Shown here one piece after another: positions 16,820-23,802 of a DNA stretch of 45,178 nucleotides. Source of the stretch: a virus; the IMG/VR virus record IMGVR_UViG_3300033004_000004, positions 1 through 45,178 of that record. The stretch is one strand, 5' to 3'. Positions within the stretch are counted from its first letter, which is position 1. Every line of letters starts with the position of its first letter. A program made the translations under genes and the position numbers. A model generated the notes under the pieces. It did not search any database, was not told where the DNA came from, and saw nothing but the letters and a program-made list of their open reading frames with translations.

Positions 16820-16858
16820 TTCTGACCGCATTTAATAACTATTAATCGCCGTCAATAA
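16820..16858. repeat. Dispersed 40-bp palindrome, copy 3
   Basis: TTCTGACCGC, then a core with one mismatch (TTAATAACTATTAA), then GCCGTCAATAA. It lies 137 bases upstream of the first leftward gene. Confidence 0.88.
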
Positions 16859-16929
16859 ATAGCAATCACCAGCCAAATACCCATAGCAATCATGGGGAGA
16901 GGCTGCTCAGTGGAACAGAGTTGAAAAAT

Positions 16930-16960
16930 TTTATAAAAAATCGGAAGGGGTGCATTGCAA
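16930..16960 (-). promoter_or_regulatory. Candidate leftward sigma70 promoter
   Basis: On the minus strand TTGCAA (16960-16955) is followed after 19 bases by TATAAA (16935-16930), or after 18 bases by TTATAA. It points toward the terminase/head genes. Spacing is slightly long, so this is tentative. Confidence 0.35.
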
Positions 16961-17350
16961 CTTTTCCCTCAGTTCGAATTTTCCCCCCACCCCCTCCTCC
17001 CATTTGACATAACGTCCAATTATCAACCGATTGCACCTCCGATGGGGCTGCCGGACGTGCCATCGGGCCTCAAATCACCTCGCAATGGCCCCTGTGCGCG
17101 TCGTGCGGGCCTGTTGACGCGGCGAGAGCGGGGCAGCTATTAACAGGGAGGGAATGACAGGCGGGCAGGGAGGTGCAATGCACCACTAGGTTAGCCACCT
17201 GCCTACCCATAGCACTAGGTCTACTCACTCCTCTAGCCTGTCTGGTGCTATCATCCTGTTGGTTGCTAGTAGCAGGTGCGTGGGGATGGGGCGGCTTGGC
17301 ATTGTACTTACCCGCGAGCTAAGGGGCCGAAAAAAGATAGCAGATTGTTG

Positions 17351-17378
17351 TTGACGTGGTCTGTGTGCGTGCTATTAT
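17351..17378 (+). promoter_or_regulatory. Early sigma70 promoter P1 (extended -10)
   Basis: TTGACG, 16 bases, TATTAT preceded by TGC (extended -10). Predicted start near 17385, just ahead of the first early gene. The surrounding 60 bases are nearly repeated at promoter P2. Confidence 0.8.
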
Positions 17379-17417
17379 CTAGTCATGTCAACGCAGCAAT
17401 CAATTGGAGCAGAGAGT

Positions 17418-17681
17418 ATGCAAACGAAATTGTTCAAGGGGTTTGTCATTGTTAAGGGGTCTCGTGATTGGTTTGTTATTGCAGCCGCATCGGTCGACCA
17501 AGCGCAGGAAATTGGACAGGCTGTTATAGGCAAGCCTGTGGCATTTGTGGATGTTGCCAATGTATGTATCGATGGCGACGACAGTGCGGTGTTTTCATAC
17601 GTTACCGAGAATATGAGTATGACGGAATGCGTCGAGTCTGCCTGCGATGCAACCGGCATTGATATAGCAGTTGTGGAGTGA
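17418..17681 (+). CDS. Early protein, 87 aa, unknown function
   Basis: The first rightward gene. ATG at 17418 is chosen because a GGAGCAGAG ribosome site precedes it and the upstream in-frame ATG at 17385 coincides with the predicted transcription start. The protein starts MQTKLFKGFVIVKGSRDWFV and ends with an acidic alpha/beta region with three Cys (about residues 51, 75 and 79). Small, acidic early proteins like this are often host-takeover factors; no family is recognised. Confidence 0.7.
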   Translation: MQTKLFKGFVIVKGSRDWFVIAAASVDQAQEIGQAVIGKPVAFVDVANVCIDGDDSAVFSYVTENMSMTECVESACDATGIDIAVVE

Positions 17682-17722
17682 GTCTACCCTTGCAGGGTCT
17701 GTTGATTAGCAGCAGATTGTTG

Positions 17723-17750
17723 TTGACAGACCCTGTGCATGTGCTATTAT
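17723..17750 (+). promoter_or_regulatory. Early sigma70 promoter P2 (near copy of P1)
   Basis: TTGACA, 16 bases, TATTAT with TGC extended -10. The upstream GCAGATTGTTG and the downstream AACGCAGTAA-type leader are shared with P1, showing a promoter duplication. Confidence 0.82.
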
Positions 17751-17789
17751 TCAATCAACGCAACGCAGTAACTAAACAGGAGCAGGAAC

Positions 17790-17999
17790 ATGATTACTAA
17801 GGAACAGGCAATGACGGCGCGCAATTTTGAGCATGTTTCGCTCAAGAATGCTGACGGTACTCCAGTACGATGCCGTGTGAATGGCGCATGCAAAACGTGG
17901 AAAACGCGCACTGCGGATTTCAAATTGCCGGTCAAGTACGGCCTGAAGCAGTGTTTCTATATCGACAACACCAATGCACATGAATGGGTGTGCGCGTAA
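17790..17999 (+). CDS. Early protein, 69 aa, unknown function
   Basis: Starts MITKEQAMTARNFEHVSLKN behind an ACAGGAGCAGGA ribosome site and promoter P2. The middle is basic with three Cys and paired Lys/Arg; the end NAHEWVCA is short and hydrophobic. The small fold (about five strands) resembles many phage early orphan proteins. No known family is recognised. Confidence 0.7.
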   Translation: MITKEQAMTARNFEHVSLKNADGTPVRCRVNGACKTWKTRTADFKLPVKYGLKQCFYIDNTNAHEWVCA

Positions 18000-18072
18000 C
18001 AGATCGAAACGGCCCCTGCGGCCGTCCACACGTTAGGCGTGTGCTGATGAGATCAATTTGTGAGGTGATGTG

Positions 18073-18309
18073 ATGGCGACAAAATTTGTAGTGGAGTTTG
18101 CGAAGCAGGCTGCAGGCCAGAAAGGCGTCATCGCCTATGGCACAGCACGCGCGGCGGCAACGTGCGCGGCGGAGATTGTCTTTGTATTTGGCACGCATAG
18201 TGGGACGCGAACGGATGAGCATTGGTTTCTGCTGACTCGTGGCCGTCTTCGCGCATCTTGGAAAAACCCCAATGGGGCTTGGGTAACTGTAACTCGTGTT
18301 AAGAAGTGA
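18073..18309 (+). CDS. Early protein, 78 aa, unknown function
   Basis: A basic protein beginning MATKFVVEFAKQAAGQKGVI, with a Trp/Thr-rich C-terminus ending TVTRVKK. A GTG sits one codon upstream; the ATG is preferred with GAGGTG as ribosome site. Part of the small-gene early run. No family is recognised. Confidence 0.65.
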   Translation: MATKFVVEFAKQAAGQKGVIAYGTARAAATCAAEIVFVFGTHSGTRTDEHWFLLTRGRLRASWKNPNGAWVTVTRVKK

Positions 18310-18315
18310 GTGAAA

Positions 18316-18603
18316 ATGAAACTGCTATTCGATTGGATGCGAGTGAAGAACGACGTCAATGGAAACCCGCGCTATGTCTGTCACTTCCTGGCGCTGAACA
18401 CGGAAGCCGAGCGCAACGCAACCGGCGAGAACTGGATTCCGACTCAGGACAAGTACGCGATCGCCTGCAAGCGCGCTAACCGCATCGGCGGCCGGAAGTA
18501 TCACACCAAGGCATACGGCGGCGGCATCGTGTTCCAGTCACATAGCCTGGATGAATTGCGCGCAGCGATTGCCCGCGTGCTGTCGGACGCTGAAACCCGT
18601 TAA
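18316..18603 (+). CDS. Early protein, 95 aa, unknown function
   Basis: Begins MKLLFDWMRVKNDVNGNPRY and ends with a helical EL-RAAIARVLSDAETR-type tail. Highly basic in the centre (ACKRANRIGGRKYHTKAYGG), which may contact nucleic acid. The ATG is 6 bases after the previous stop region; the next gene starts 1 base after this stop. The composition matches small phage proteins of unknown role. Confidence 0.68.
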   Translation: MKLLFDWMRVKNDVNGNPRYVCHFLALNTEAERNATGENWIPTQDKYAIACKRANRIGGRKYHTKAYGGGIVFQSHSLDELRAAIARVLSDAETR

Positions 18604-18753
18604 ATGAACCGCTTCACCTTGATAGCGCGCGAGATTCTGACGATCGAGTCTCGCGCCGAAAGAAAACAGGCCGCGCTCAACGTTAGCAAAATGCGCGGCT
18701 TTTCCGACCATTACACCCTGCAGCGTTTCTTGACGCTGTGCGATGCAGATTAA
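18604..18753 (+). CDS. Short early ORF, 49 aa
   Basis: The ATG follows the previous stop directly (TAAATG). The sequence is basic and helical (starts MNRFTLIAREILTIESRAER, ends FLTLCDAD). Supported by tight coupling and by the absence of other coding in this stretch; function unknown. Confidence 0.5.
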   Translation: MNRFTLIAREILTIESRAERKQAALNVSKMRGFSDHYTLQRFLTLCDAD

Positions 18754-18766
18754 GCGAGCCCACAGA

Positions 18767-19234
18767 ATGACGACTATCAACGAAACCATCCGCGCGGCAA
18801 TGGCAAAAGCATTTTTCGCGAGCGCTTGGGCCGATACACAAGAAGAGAAAGACTCGGACGACGAAACCCGGATCAACCTATCCTGTTGCGAGATCATGGA
18901 CATCATTGAAAACGAGGACATCGATCCGGCCGCGCTGCGTGCCGCGAAAACGCTGGAGTTCGACCTAAGCCGCGATAACCCGCTCTGGCGCGCGCAACCC
19001 GGCAAAGCCGACTTCGAAAATTTCCTGCAGGATCTGTTCAAACTCGCGCAATCGTGCGAACGCACGGAATACGCCGATCGTGACCTGACGCCCGAAAACT
19101 TCGGTCACTATCTCGCCATGCAGGCAATGGGACACGGCGTAGGGCTTGCGGATGCGTTCGGCTCTGCTGTCTACAATGCGATCAAAGTTCCTTATGTGGA
19201 GTTCGGCTCCCACTCGCTCGAACACGATTATTGA
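18767..19234 (+). CDS. Early acidic protein, 155 aa, unknown function
   Basis: An acidic protein with a helical N-terminus (MTTINETIRAAMAKAFFASA), an Asp/Glu-rich segment (residues about 27-55, with two adjacent Cys in NLSCCEIMD), and a C-terminal half with GHYLAMQAMGHGVGLADAFG. The C-terminal pattern of aromatic, Gly and His residues recurs in small phage proteins of the 'gp' orphan type. Last gene before palindrome copy 4. An upstream in-frame ATG (18743) would overlap the previous ORF and is not preferred. Confidence 0.68.
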   Translation: MTTINETIRAAMAKAFFASAWADTQEEKDSDDETRINLSCCEIMDIIENEDIDPAALRAAKTLEFDLSRDNPLWRAQPGKADFENFLQDLFKLAQSCERTEYADRDLTPENFGHYLAMQAMGHGVGLADAFGSAVYNAIKVPYVEFGSHSLEHDY

Positions 19235-19370
19235 CCCTCAAAACCCCCGATACCCCATAGGCGAAGCTGGCGCAATATCGACGCCGGCTTCTCTCACGTC
19301 TGAGCCTGAAACAACGAACGCTTTACCGGCCCCTCCAACAGGCCGGATCACCAGGCTAACTATCGAATAA

Positions 19371-19407
19371 TTGGCCGCGATTAAAAATTATTAATGGCGG
19401 TCAATAA
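19371..19407. repeat. Dispersed 40-bp palindrome, copy 4
   Basis: TTGGCCGC, core TTAAAAATTATTAA (one mismatch), GCGGTCAATAA. Between two rightward early genes. A five-codon ORF (MTEAY) begins at 19408, right at the repeat edge, and its stop overlaps the start of the next gene. Confidence 0.9.
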
Positions 19408-19424
19408 ATGACCGAGGCATACTG

Positions 19425-19574
19425 ATGAAACATCACCGATTCGCGCAAACGTGGCGCACCCTCAAAACCGCGAACATCCACACATCCGCCACGGCTGAAT
19501 TGTGGGCACTCAGCATCGCGTGCCTGATGGTCGCGGGGTTTATGGTGTGGTTTGTGAACCTGTTGTGTGATTGA
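19425..19574 (+). CDS. Small single-span membrane protein, 49 aa
   Basis: The basic N-terminal half (MKHHRFAQTWRTLKTANIHT) is followed by a clear transmembrane segment (about residues 27-45, LSIACLMVAGFMVWFVNLL). GAGG ribosome site; the ATG overlaps the stop of the five-codon mini-ORF. Topology would be N-in. An early membrane protein of unknown role. Confidence 0.6.
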   Translation: MKHHRFAQTWRTLKTANIHTSATAELWALSIACLMVAGFMVWFVNLLCD

Positions 19575-19670
19575 CAGACCGAAACACGGCGCACCGCTCA
19601 ATGCGTGCCGTGTCGATGCGTGAGGCGCATCCTGACGATGGTCAGACTAACTCTTTACAGGATTTTTATT

Positions 19671-19838
19671 ATGGCACGTCACTTCGGCCCGCAGCATATC
19701 AAGAACGGTTATGCCGCTATGGGCCCCGCAATCGGTCGCCCGATGTACAAGGGAATCAATGTCAACAAAACGATTGCGGAAGCAATCGCTGCTGAACGTC
19801 GAAAGGCGGCAAAGGCAGCAGCTATCAAAAAGAAGTAA
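19671..19838 (+). CDS. Small basic early protein, 55 aa
   Basis: Starts MARHFGPQHIKNGYAAMGPA and ends with a Lys/Ala-rich helix (AAERRKAAKAAAIKKK). An ACAGGA ribosome site precedes the ATG. The C-terminal helix suggests nucleic acid binding. A G/C hairpin (ACCCCC...GGGGGT type, about 19855-19871) follows without a T-run. Confidence 0.6.
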   Translation: MARHFGPQHIKNGYAAMGPAIGRPMYKGINVNKTIAEAIAAERRKAAKAAAIKKK

Positions 19839-19934
19839 GCAACTCAAGGTCGAAACCCCCGAAAGGGGGTCGGTATGTAATGCATACCCTGATGAGACCT
19901 ACTCAATCTCATAGAAACCATTGGGGGCTCAACC

Positions 19935-20102
19935 ATGGCATACGGCGACAAACGGGATTACCCGAAAATTGACATTCTCTCTCACGACGGGAAATACCTT
20001 TGCTCAACTACATGGGCGCGCACCATTCGGGAAGCCGAACAAAGGTATGTTGCGGCGCATCCTGAACATATCCCCGTCCGTGCAGTTCGCGCAGGCAAGT
20101 AA
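19935..20102 (+). CDS. Small early protein, 55 aa
   Basis: Starts MAYGDKRDYPKIDILSHDGK and ends VPVRAVRAGK-like with alternating strand/helix pattern (Y-L-C-S-T-T-W-A-R-T-I-R-E-A-E). Genuine-looking codon use and position between two other early genes; GGGGGCTC ahead of the ATG is a possible ribosome site. The 'sequence then xxTxREAExxYxAxHP' layout is common in short phage orphan proteins. Confidence 0.6.
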   Translation: MAYGDKRDYPKIDILSHDGKYLCSTTWARTIREAEQRYVAAHPEHIPVRAVRAGK

Positions 20103-20131
20103 TCGATTCAATCTCATTGGAGACTCAAACC

Positions 20132-20728
20132 ATGACCCGCAAATCTGCAATTTCCGCAGACGTTTATCAATCCACCCTCACGCTCACCTTTGCTGACGGA
20201 CGCGACATCGCAATCGACCTCAATTCGTTGTCGGAGTCGATCAAACAACAGGCCATGCTCCACGGACTCAAACAAAAGCTCGTTGACGCGGCTGCACTCT
20301 CACGTAATCCCGAAACCGGACGCAGTGCGACGCTCGATGACAAATTCGCAGCCGTCAAAGAGGTTGCCGATCGCATCACATCCGCCGACGGCACTTGGAA
20401 CAAGGAACGCAAATCCGGCGACGCGGCCGAAAACTGGGGCAACTTGTTGCTGCGCGCAATCCAGCACATGACCGGCAAGGATCGCACCTATGCGGAATCA
20501 TTCCTGAACAGCAAAACCAAGGAGCAGCGTGCCGCGCTCAAGAAAAATCCGCGCGTGTTGGCGGCGATGGCTGAACTGCAGGCTGCTACGGTCGTAGGTG
20601 GGGTCAACACGGATGAGCTGTTGGGCGAATTGGGCATCGATGCACAGCCCGAACCGGCTGAACCGGCCCCTGCAGCCAAGCCTGCAAAGCGCACTCGCCG
20701 GAAAGCAGCCCCGGCTGTTGCCGAGTGA
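20132..20728 (+). CDS. Early protein with conserved C-terminal DELL motif, 198 aa
   Basis: After a beta-hairpin-like start (MTRKSAISADVYQSTLTLTF) comes a helical domain (about residues 38-150) that aligns with the gene at 21763: shared pattern HG-KQK, V-DR, G-W-ER, LL-RA, FL-KT, AL-NP, AEL. Residues about 165-175 read VNTDELLGELG, shared with two other early proteins. A Pro/Ala spacer and a basic tail (KPAKRTRRKA) follow. The ATG is chosen over an upstream TTG. Role unknown; paralogy with a well-expressed early neighbour suggests a common host or phage target. Confidence 0.72.
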   Translation: MTRKSAISADVYQSTLTLTFADGRDIAIDLNSLSESIKQQAMLHGLKQKLVDAAALSRNPETGRSATLDDKFAAVKEVADRITSADGTWNKERKSGDAAENWGNLLLRAIQHMTGKDRTYAESFLNSKTKEQRAALKKNPRVLAAMAELQAATVVGGVNTDELLGELGIDAQPEPAEPAPAAKPAKRTRRKAAPAVAE

Positions 20729-20834
20729 CAGTTTTGCAATCACGGCGGGTTGCTTAATAGGCGACCCTGCCGATTCATAGTACCCTAACACCACCCGCCG
20801 AGGGCATGCCCCCCGGTTTTCGATTGAGCGAGCT

Positions 20835-20972
20835 ATGCAACCATCCACCAAATCCTTCCTGCTCTACATTGCCTATAAACGCGCATCACGTGCGCAGTGC
20901 ACTGTTCCTGTTGTGTTCCGTGTCTGGCGGTGGATGCGCGGGGAATCCAATGAGCGCCCATGGGTAAAGTGA
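20835..20972 (+). CDS. Short basic ORF, 45 aa
   Basis: MQPSTKSFLLYIAYKRASRA followed by VWRWMRGESNERPWVK-type basic/aromatic end. A GAGCGAG site precedes the ATG, and the stop overlaps the start of the next tiny membrane ORF (TGATG). Small, lowly supported but coupled. Confidence 0.45.
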   Translation: MQPSTKSFLLYIAYKRASRAQCTVPVVFRVWRWMRGESNERPWVK

Positions 20973-21046
20973 TGAGCTACCTGCTCAACATTGTGTTCGC
21001 GTTCGCGGGTTTGTGCTGGCTCGTGTCGCATGGGTATTTTCACTAG
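20972..21046 (+). CDS. Tiny single-span membrane peptide, 24 aa
   Basis: MSYLLNIVFAFAGLCWLVSH then GYFH: essentially one hydrophobic helix. The ATG overlaps the previous stop; an in-frame ATG at 20960 would give 28 aa. It lies just before palindrome copy 5. Plausible but short. Confidence 0.4.
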   Translation: MSYLLNIVFAFAGLCWLVSHGYFH

Positions 21047-21064
21047 TCAGCCCGTGGATGCATT

Positions 21065-21103
21065 TTCCGACCGCCATTAATAATTATTAATTGCCGTCAA
21101 TAA
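21065..21103. repeat. Dispersed 40-bp palindrome, copy 5
   Basis: TTCCGACCGC, perfect core TTAATAATTATTAA, GCCGTCAATAA. Between the tiny membrane ORF and the 135-aa early gene. Confidence 0.92.
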
Positions 21104-21230
21104 CCACTCACCTTCAGGGGCGCTGCCGATCATTCGCGCAGCGCTTTTTGCATGCACGGGGGAAATGCGGGAAAATGCCTCATCACGCGGGGGAACCCGC
21201 GCCTATTCCCTTGTTATTGGAGCCCCCTCA

Positions 21231-21638
21231 GTGCCCCGCAAAAACACCCTCGACACGTTCGGCCCGGAGTTTGAGCAGCTATTACTCCGCGCCGACCACG
21301 CCCTGCGCAATGGCTCTCCCGAATTCGCCGTCCAATTCTCCTCGCCTAACCTCGCCGCGAAGCTTCGCTTTCGCGCATACGCCTATTTTCGGGCGCTTAA
21401 ATCATCCCCCGATCGCCCAGATTTGACGGCCATGTGCACCGATCTATCAATCCGCACGGCATCGAGTGCATTGGTGTTTTTCCGAACCCAAGACAGTGCC
21501 GACGCACGCGCCCTACGCACCGCATTGGGCCTCCCGGAAGGCTTCGCCGACACTCAACGTATCACCGGCGTGATCGCGCCCTCCTCCGGCCACTCTGCCA
21601 ATCTCGAAAAGCTCAACGAAATCCGTAATCGCAAGTAA
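21231..21638 (+). CDS. Early protein, 135 aa, GTG start
   Basis: The GTG at 21231 is preferred: it follows TTGGAG at a proper distance, and the sequence from there (MPRKNTLDTFGPEFEQLLLR) looks like a real N-terminus, whereas the upstream ATG (21165) adds 22 low-quality residues. The body is helical with Arg/Ala/Phe (LAAKLRFRAYAYFRALKSSP, about residues 36-55), followed by a TDLSIRTASSALVFFRTQDS strand region. Resembles small phage proteins that may bind DNA; no family is named. Confidence 0.68.
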   Translation: MPRKNTLDTFGPEFEQLLLRADHALRNGSPEFAVQFSSPNLAAKLRFRAYAYFRALKSSPDRPDLTAMCTDLSIRTASSALVFFRTQDSADARALRTALGLPEGFADTQRITGVIAPSSGHSANLEKLNEIRNRK

Positions 21639-21652
21639 TTGCACTCAGGGGG

Positions 21653-21681
21653 TTGCAAAGTCCGGCTGGTGTGGTTACTAT
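21653..21681 (+). promoter_or_regulatory. Early sigma70-type promoter P3
   Basis: TTGCAA, 17 bases, TACTAT, followed by TCAATCACGCCAACG, which resembles the leader after P2. It drives the 189-aa gene that has strong codon bias. Confidence 0.65.
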
Positions 21682-21762
21682 TCAATCACGCCAACGAAAC
21701 ACGGCGCGGAGCACAAACCCCGAATACGGCCCCCCGCCGATCAACAAATTGGAGTAACGAGA

Positions 21763-22332
21763 ATGAGCGAAGCAGCAACGAGCAAGAAAGAGCCGAACGT
21801 GACCGAAGTGACGATGGACGATGGTACGGTTGTCACGTTTCCGGGCAAGCGCCGCCTGCTGAAGTCCTCGACCATCAGCGAAGACGGTTTCACGGTCGAA
21901 ACCCGTTTCGACTTCGTGAACGGCGAATTCCGCATCTTCAAGATCGAAGCCGACAACAAGCTGTTCGCCAAGCTCGCCGCGCACGGCGCTGAACAGAAGA
22001 TCGGCGACGAAATCGCCGGCCTGGACGACATCGAAGACGCGATCCTGGCTGTCGACAACCTGATGGATCGCCTGAAGGAAGGCAAGTGGCAGGCTGAACG
22101 CGAATCGTCGGGCCTCGCAGGCACCTCGATCCTCGCGCGTGCTCTCATCAAGCAATCGGGCAAGTCGGCGCAAGTGGTCAAGGAATTCCTGAAGGGCAAG
22201 ACGAACGCGGAGAAGCTGGCCCTGCGCAACAATCCGGCAATCGCTCCGATCATCGCGGAACTGGAAAAGAACCGCAAGAAGAAGGTGAAGGAAGCGATCG
22301 ACACGGACAGCCTGCTGGAAGAGCTGGCGTAA
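21763..22332 (+). CDS. Abundant early protein, paralogue of the 20132 gene, 189 aa
   Basis: N-terminal about 75 residues form a beta-rich domain (VTEVTMDDGTVVTFPGKRRL early on); residues about 78-170 form a helical domain sharing the HG-QK, D-AV-LMDRL, G-W-ER, RAL, FLKGKT, LALRNNP, AELEK pattern with the 20132 product. The C-terminus IDTDSLLEELA is the third instance of a shared tail motif. Codon use is markedly optimized (GGC, AAG, CTG, GAA), which with the dedicated promoter suggests high expression. Own ribosome site GGAGTAACGAG. Function unknown. Confidence 0.78.
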   Translation: MSEAATSKKEPNVTEVTMDDGTVVTFPGKRRLLKSSTISEDGFTVETRFDFVNGEFRIFKIEADNKLFAKLAAHGAEQKIGDEIAGLDDIEDAILAVDNLMDRLKEGKWQAERESSGLAGTSILARALIKQSGKSAQVVKEFLKGKTNAEKLALRNNPAIAPIIAELEKNRKKKVKEAIDTDSLLEELA

Positions 22333-22441
22333 TCGAGCAGCATACCAGCGGCCCGGAGCTGGTTTAACAAAAGGCCGGGAGCCTGCCTCCCCCTCCACTT
22401 TGCTGCTATCGCGGCTTTTGGACGCGGGAGGCACCTCAAGA

Positions 22442-22507
22442 GAGTGGTTAGTAGGCGACGTAGGTTTTTGGCGAAACTGGTTGGCGCCTTGTCAGTACTA
22501 ACCACTC
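22442..22507. repeat. 12-bp inverted repeat with 42-base loop
   Basis: GAGTGGTTAGTA pairs perfectly with TACTAACCACTC. The loop carries several GGC/GCC segments (GGCGAC, TTGGCGAA, TTGGCGCC) that could pair further. It is transcribed downstream of the highly expressed 189-aa gene. It could be a 3' UTR structure or a small RNA. Confidence 0.55.
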
Positions 22508-22573
22508 CCTTAAGGCAAACACCACTGCAATAGACCACGGAATTGAGCCTCCCTGTGGTTGTGATTTGCAGCC

Positions 22574-22612
22574 GCCCCCTTAGCCCCCCGGCTAAGGGGG
22601 CTTTCTTCTTTT
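22574..22612 (+). terminator. Strong rho-independent terminator
   Basis: Perfect 11-bp stem CCCCCTTAGCC / GGCTAAGGGGG (22575-22585, 22590-22600) followed by TTTCTTCTTTTCT. It ends the 189-aa gene unit, about 240 bases after its stop. Confidence 0.85.
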
Positions 22613-22651
22613 CTGGCCGCTATTAATAATTATTACTCGCGGTCGATTATT
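22611..22651. repeat. Dispersed 40-bp palindrome, copy 6
   Basis: TTCTGGCCGC, core TTAATAATTATTAC, GCGGTCGATTA. Directly abuts the T-run of the terminator. Confidence 0.9.
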
Positions 22652-22681
22652 CAAGTTTTGAGCCGCACCATCAAAACTGAC

Positions 22682-22710
22682 GTGCAATTCCCCCCACATG
22701 CGCGCACACT
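22682..22710 (+). promoter_or_regulatory. Candidate promoter ahead of the helicase unit
   Basis: GTGCAA, 17 bases, CACACT. Weak by consensus, but it resembles the element at 30880-30908 in layout and lies correctly ahead of the 153-aa gene, downstream of a terminator. Confidence 0.35.
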
Positions 22711-22743
22711 AGCTTCTCCATTCACCTAGTGAGGCTCAATCTC

Positions 22744-23205
22744 ATGTCCCGACTCCCATACACCACCGACCGCATAGCCCCAGGGCCGGATGGTGAATTC
22801 GACCTCGACGCGCTGCTGGTCGAATCGATCCAGCGCGTTGAGGAAACCAAACGACTGCGCACGCAAAAAGACCGGGCGCAACGTGCGGCAAATCCCAATG
22901 AACGCGCCTCCGCCTTGGTCGAAGTCCGGGCAATCGAGGACAAACGCGAGTGGAACAAAGTAGCTGTTGTCGCTCTGTTCCGTGAACAGCAGTGCATTAC
23001 CTGCTCCACCTCTCAACAGCACTTCATTGGCTACTTCATCCACTCCCAACACCACAGCAATCACGGCACTAAGCTCGTCAAATCCACCGATCGCAGTGAG
23101 TGGGGAGGACTCCCTCGCGCGCTGAAGATTGACAGCGAATTGGTCGATGCTTGCCACCGCTGCATCAATTCCATCTTTCACCCCACAACCACCATTGGAG
23201 AATAA
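22744..23205 (+). CDS. Putative zinc-binding protein, 153 aa
   Basis: The N-terminal half is charged and helical (LDALLVESIQRVEETKRLRT). The C-terminal half has CITC (about residue 82) and CHRC (about residue 142), two CxxC pairs suited to coordinate one zinc, with several His in between (HSQHHSNH). ATG at 22744 is chosen; the preceding GTGAGGCTCAATCTC provides GAGG. First gene of the unit leading to the helicase. Zn-ribbon/DNA-binding is inferred; no named family. Confidence 0.65.
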   Translation: MSRLPYTTDRIAPGPDGEFDLDALLVESIQRVEETKRLRTQKDRAQRAANPNERASALVEVRAIEDKREWNKVAVVALFREQQCITCSTSQQHFIGYFIHSQHHSNHGTKLVKSTDRSEWGGLPRALKIDSELVDACHRCINSIFHPTTTIGE

Positions 23206-23208
23206 CCC

Positions 23209-23427
23209 ATGAGCAGAGGTCGCCCGAAAAAGACCATCCCAACCGAACGTTTCGGCGTGCGTCTCCCCCAGGATCTGCACGAATGGCTTGAATCCCACCT
23301 GTACTCTGAAGTCGAGGATCGCGTACCCCACGGAGCTAAGAGCGAATTCGTTGTCACCCTCATCCGCCAATATCGAGACAGTTTCGATACCCAGGTTAAA
23401 ACCCTTGAGCAGGAGTTTCAATCATGA
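23209..23427 (+). CDS. Small putative DNA-binding protein, 72 aa
   Basis: Starts MSRGRPKKTIPTERFGVRLP, then a helix-rich part (QDLHEWLESHLYSEV, KSEFVVTLIRQYRDSF). The 'R.GVRLP.DLHEWLE' start followed by two helices resembles ribbon-helix-helix regulators, where the first strand pairs in a dimer. GGAG ribosome site; its stop overlaps the next start (ATGA). Moderate support for the fold. Confidence 0.6.
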   Translation: MSRGRPKKTIPTERFGVRLPQDLHEWLESHLYSEVEDRVPHGAKSEFVVTLIRQYRDSFDTQVKTLEQEFQS

Positions 23428-23750
23428 GATTCTTTGTCAGTGGGCCGGTCAGTGGTAAAACTGACCACAACCGGGAGGAATTCAAAAAGGCTGAGCGCCT
23501 GCTGCAGTCTCAGGGGCGTGCCTCCTGCACACCGTTTGCTATTCCCGAGCCGAGATTGACTGAGCACACGGAAAGCGACGAAGCTGTCTGGAGGTACTAC
23601 ATGCGGCACTGCGTACGTGAGATTTGCTTGTGCGACGGCCTCTACATGCTCCCAGGCTGGCAGAACAGCAAGGGGGCACTGATTGAACACCGCCTTGCTC
23701 GCGAACTCGGATTGCAGATCCTCTACGCACCCGTACCCGACCACGATTAA
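23424..23750 (+). CDS. DUF4406 / nucleoside deoxyribosyltransferase-like protein, 108 aa
   Basis: Starts MRFFVSGPVSGKTDHNREEF, which matches the 'yiSGPmtG....N...F..A...L...G' signature of DUF4406 proteins, relatives of nucleoside 2-deoxyribosyltransferases. The second conserved block is seen in REICLCDGLYMLPGWQNSKG (about residues 64-83, 'lL..cD.i.lLpgWe.SkGA..E'). It may act on nucleotides or bind nucleotide-like ligands; the catalytic role in phages is unproven. ATGA overlap with the preceding gene. Confidence 0.75.
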   Translation: MRFFVSGPVSGKTDHNREEFKKAERLLQSQGRASCTPFAIPEPRLTEHTESDEAVWRYYMRHCVREICLCDGLYMLPGWQNSKGALIEHRLARELGLQILYAPVPDHD

Positions 23751-23802
23751 CTGCAGTACCCACACCACCAAACAGGGGCTGGCCCCTACAGGACATTTTT
23801 TC

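Larger units (their letters stand above)
16684..17417. other. Divergent intergenic region between early and late convoys
   Basis: About 730 bases with no convincing gene. It holds palindrome copy 3, AT-rich patches, a Pro-codon-like C-run near 16983-16998, several CTAG tetranucleotides around 17190-17270, a weak candidate leftward promoter and a strong rightward promoter at its right end. This is the natural place for divergent transcription control. Confidence 0.7.
22333..22743. other. Non-coding, structured intergenic region
   Basis: About 410 bases without a gene. It contains a 12-bp inverted repeat (22442-22453 with 22496-22507), a strong terminator, palindrome copy 6, an 8-bp inverted repeat (AGTTTTGA / TCAAAACT, 22654-22678) and a weak promoter. 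The density of dyads suggests a regulatory or small-RNA region. Confidence 0.6.

Noticed and set aside
16955-17143. 62-aa plus-strand ORF in the divergent region
   Set aside because: Pro/Leu-rich chance frame over a C-rich tract, no ribosome site, no early promoter upstream.
21682-22538. 250-aa and 265-aa minus-strand frames opposite the 189-aa early gene
   Set aside because: They are shadows created by the strong codon bias of the plus-strand gene; no ribosome site or homology-like motif.
23683-23802. 40-codon upstream extension of the helicase gene
   Set aside because: It overlaps the previous gene, has Cys/Thr/Ser-rich random composition, and the ATG at 23803 has an AGGA site.
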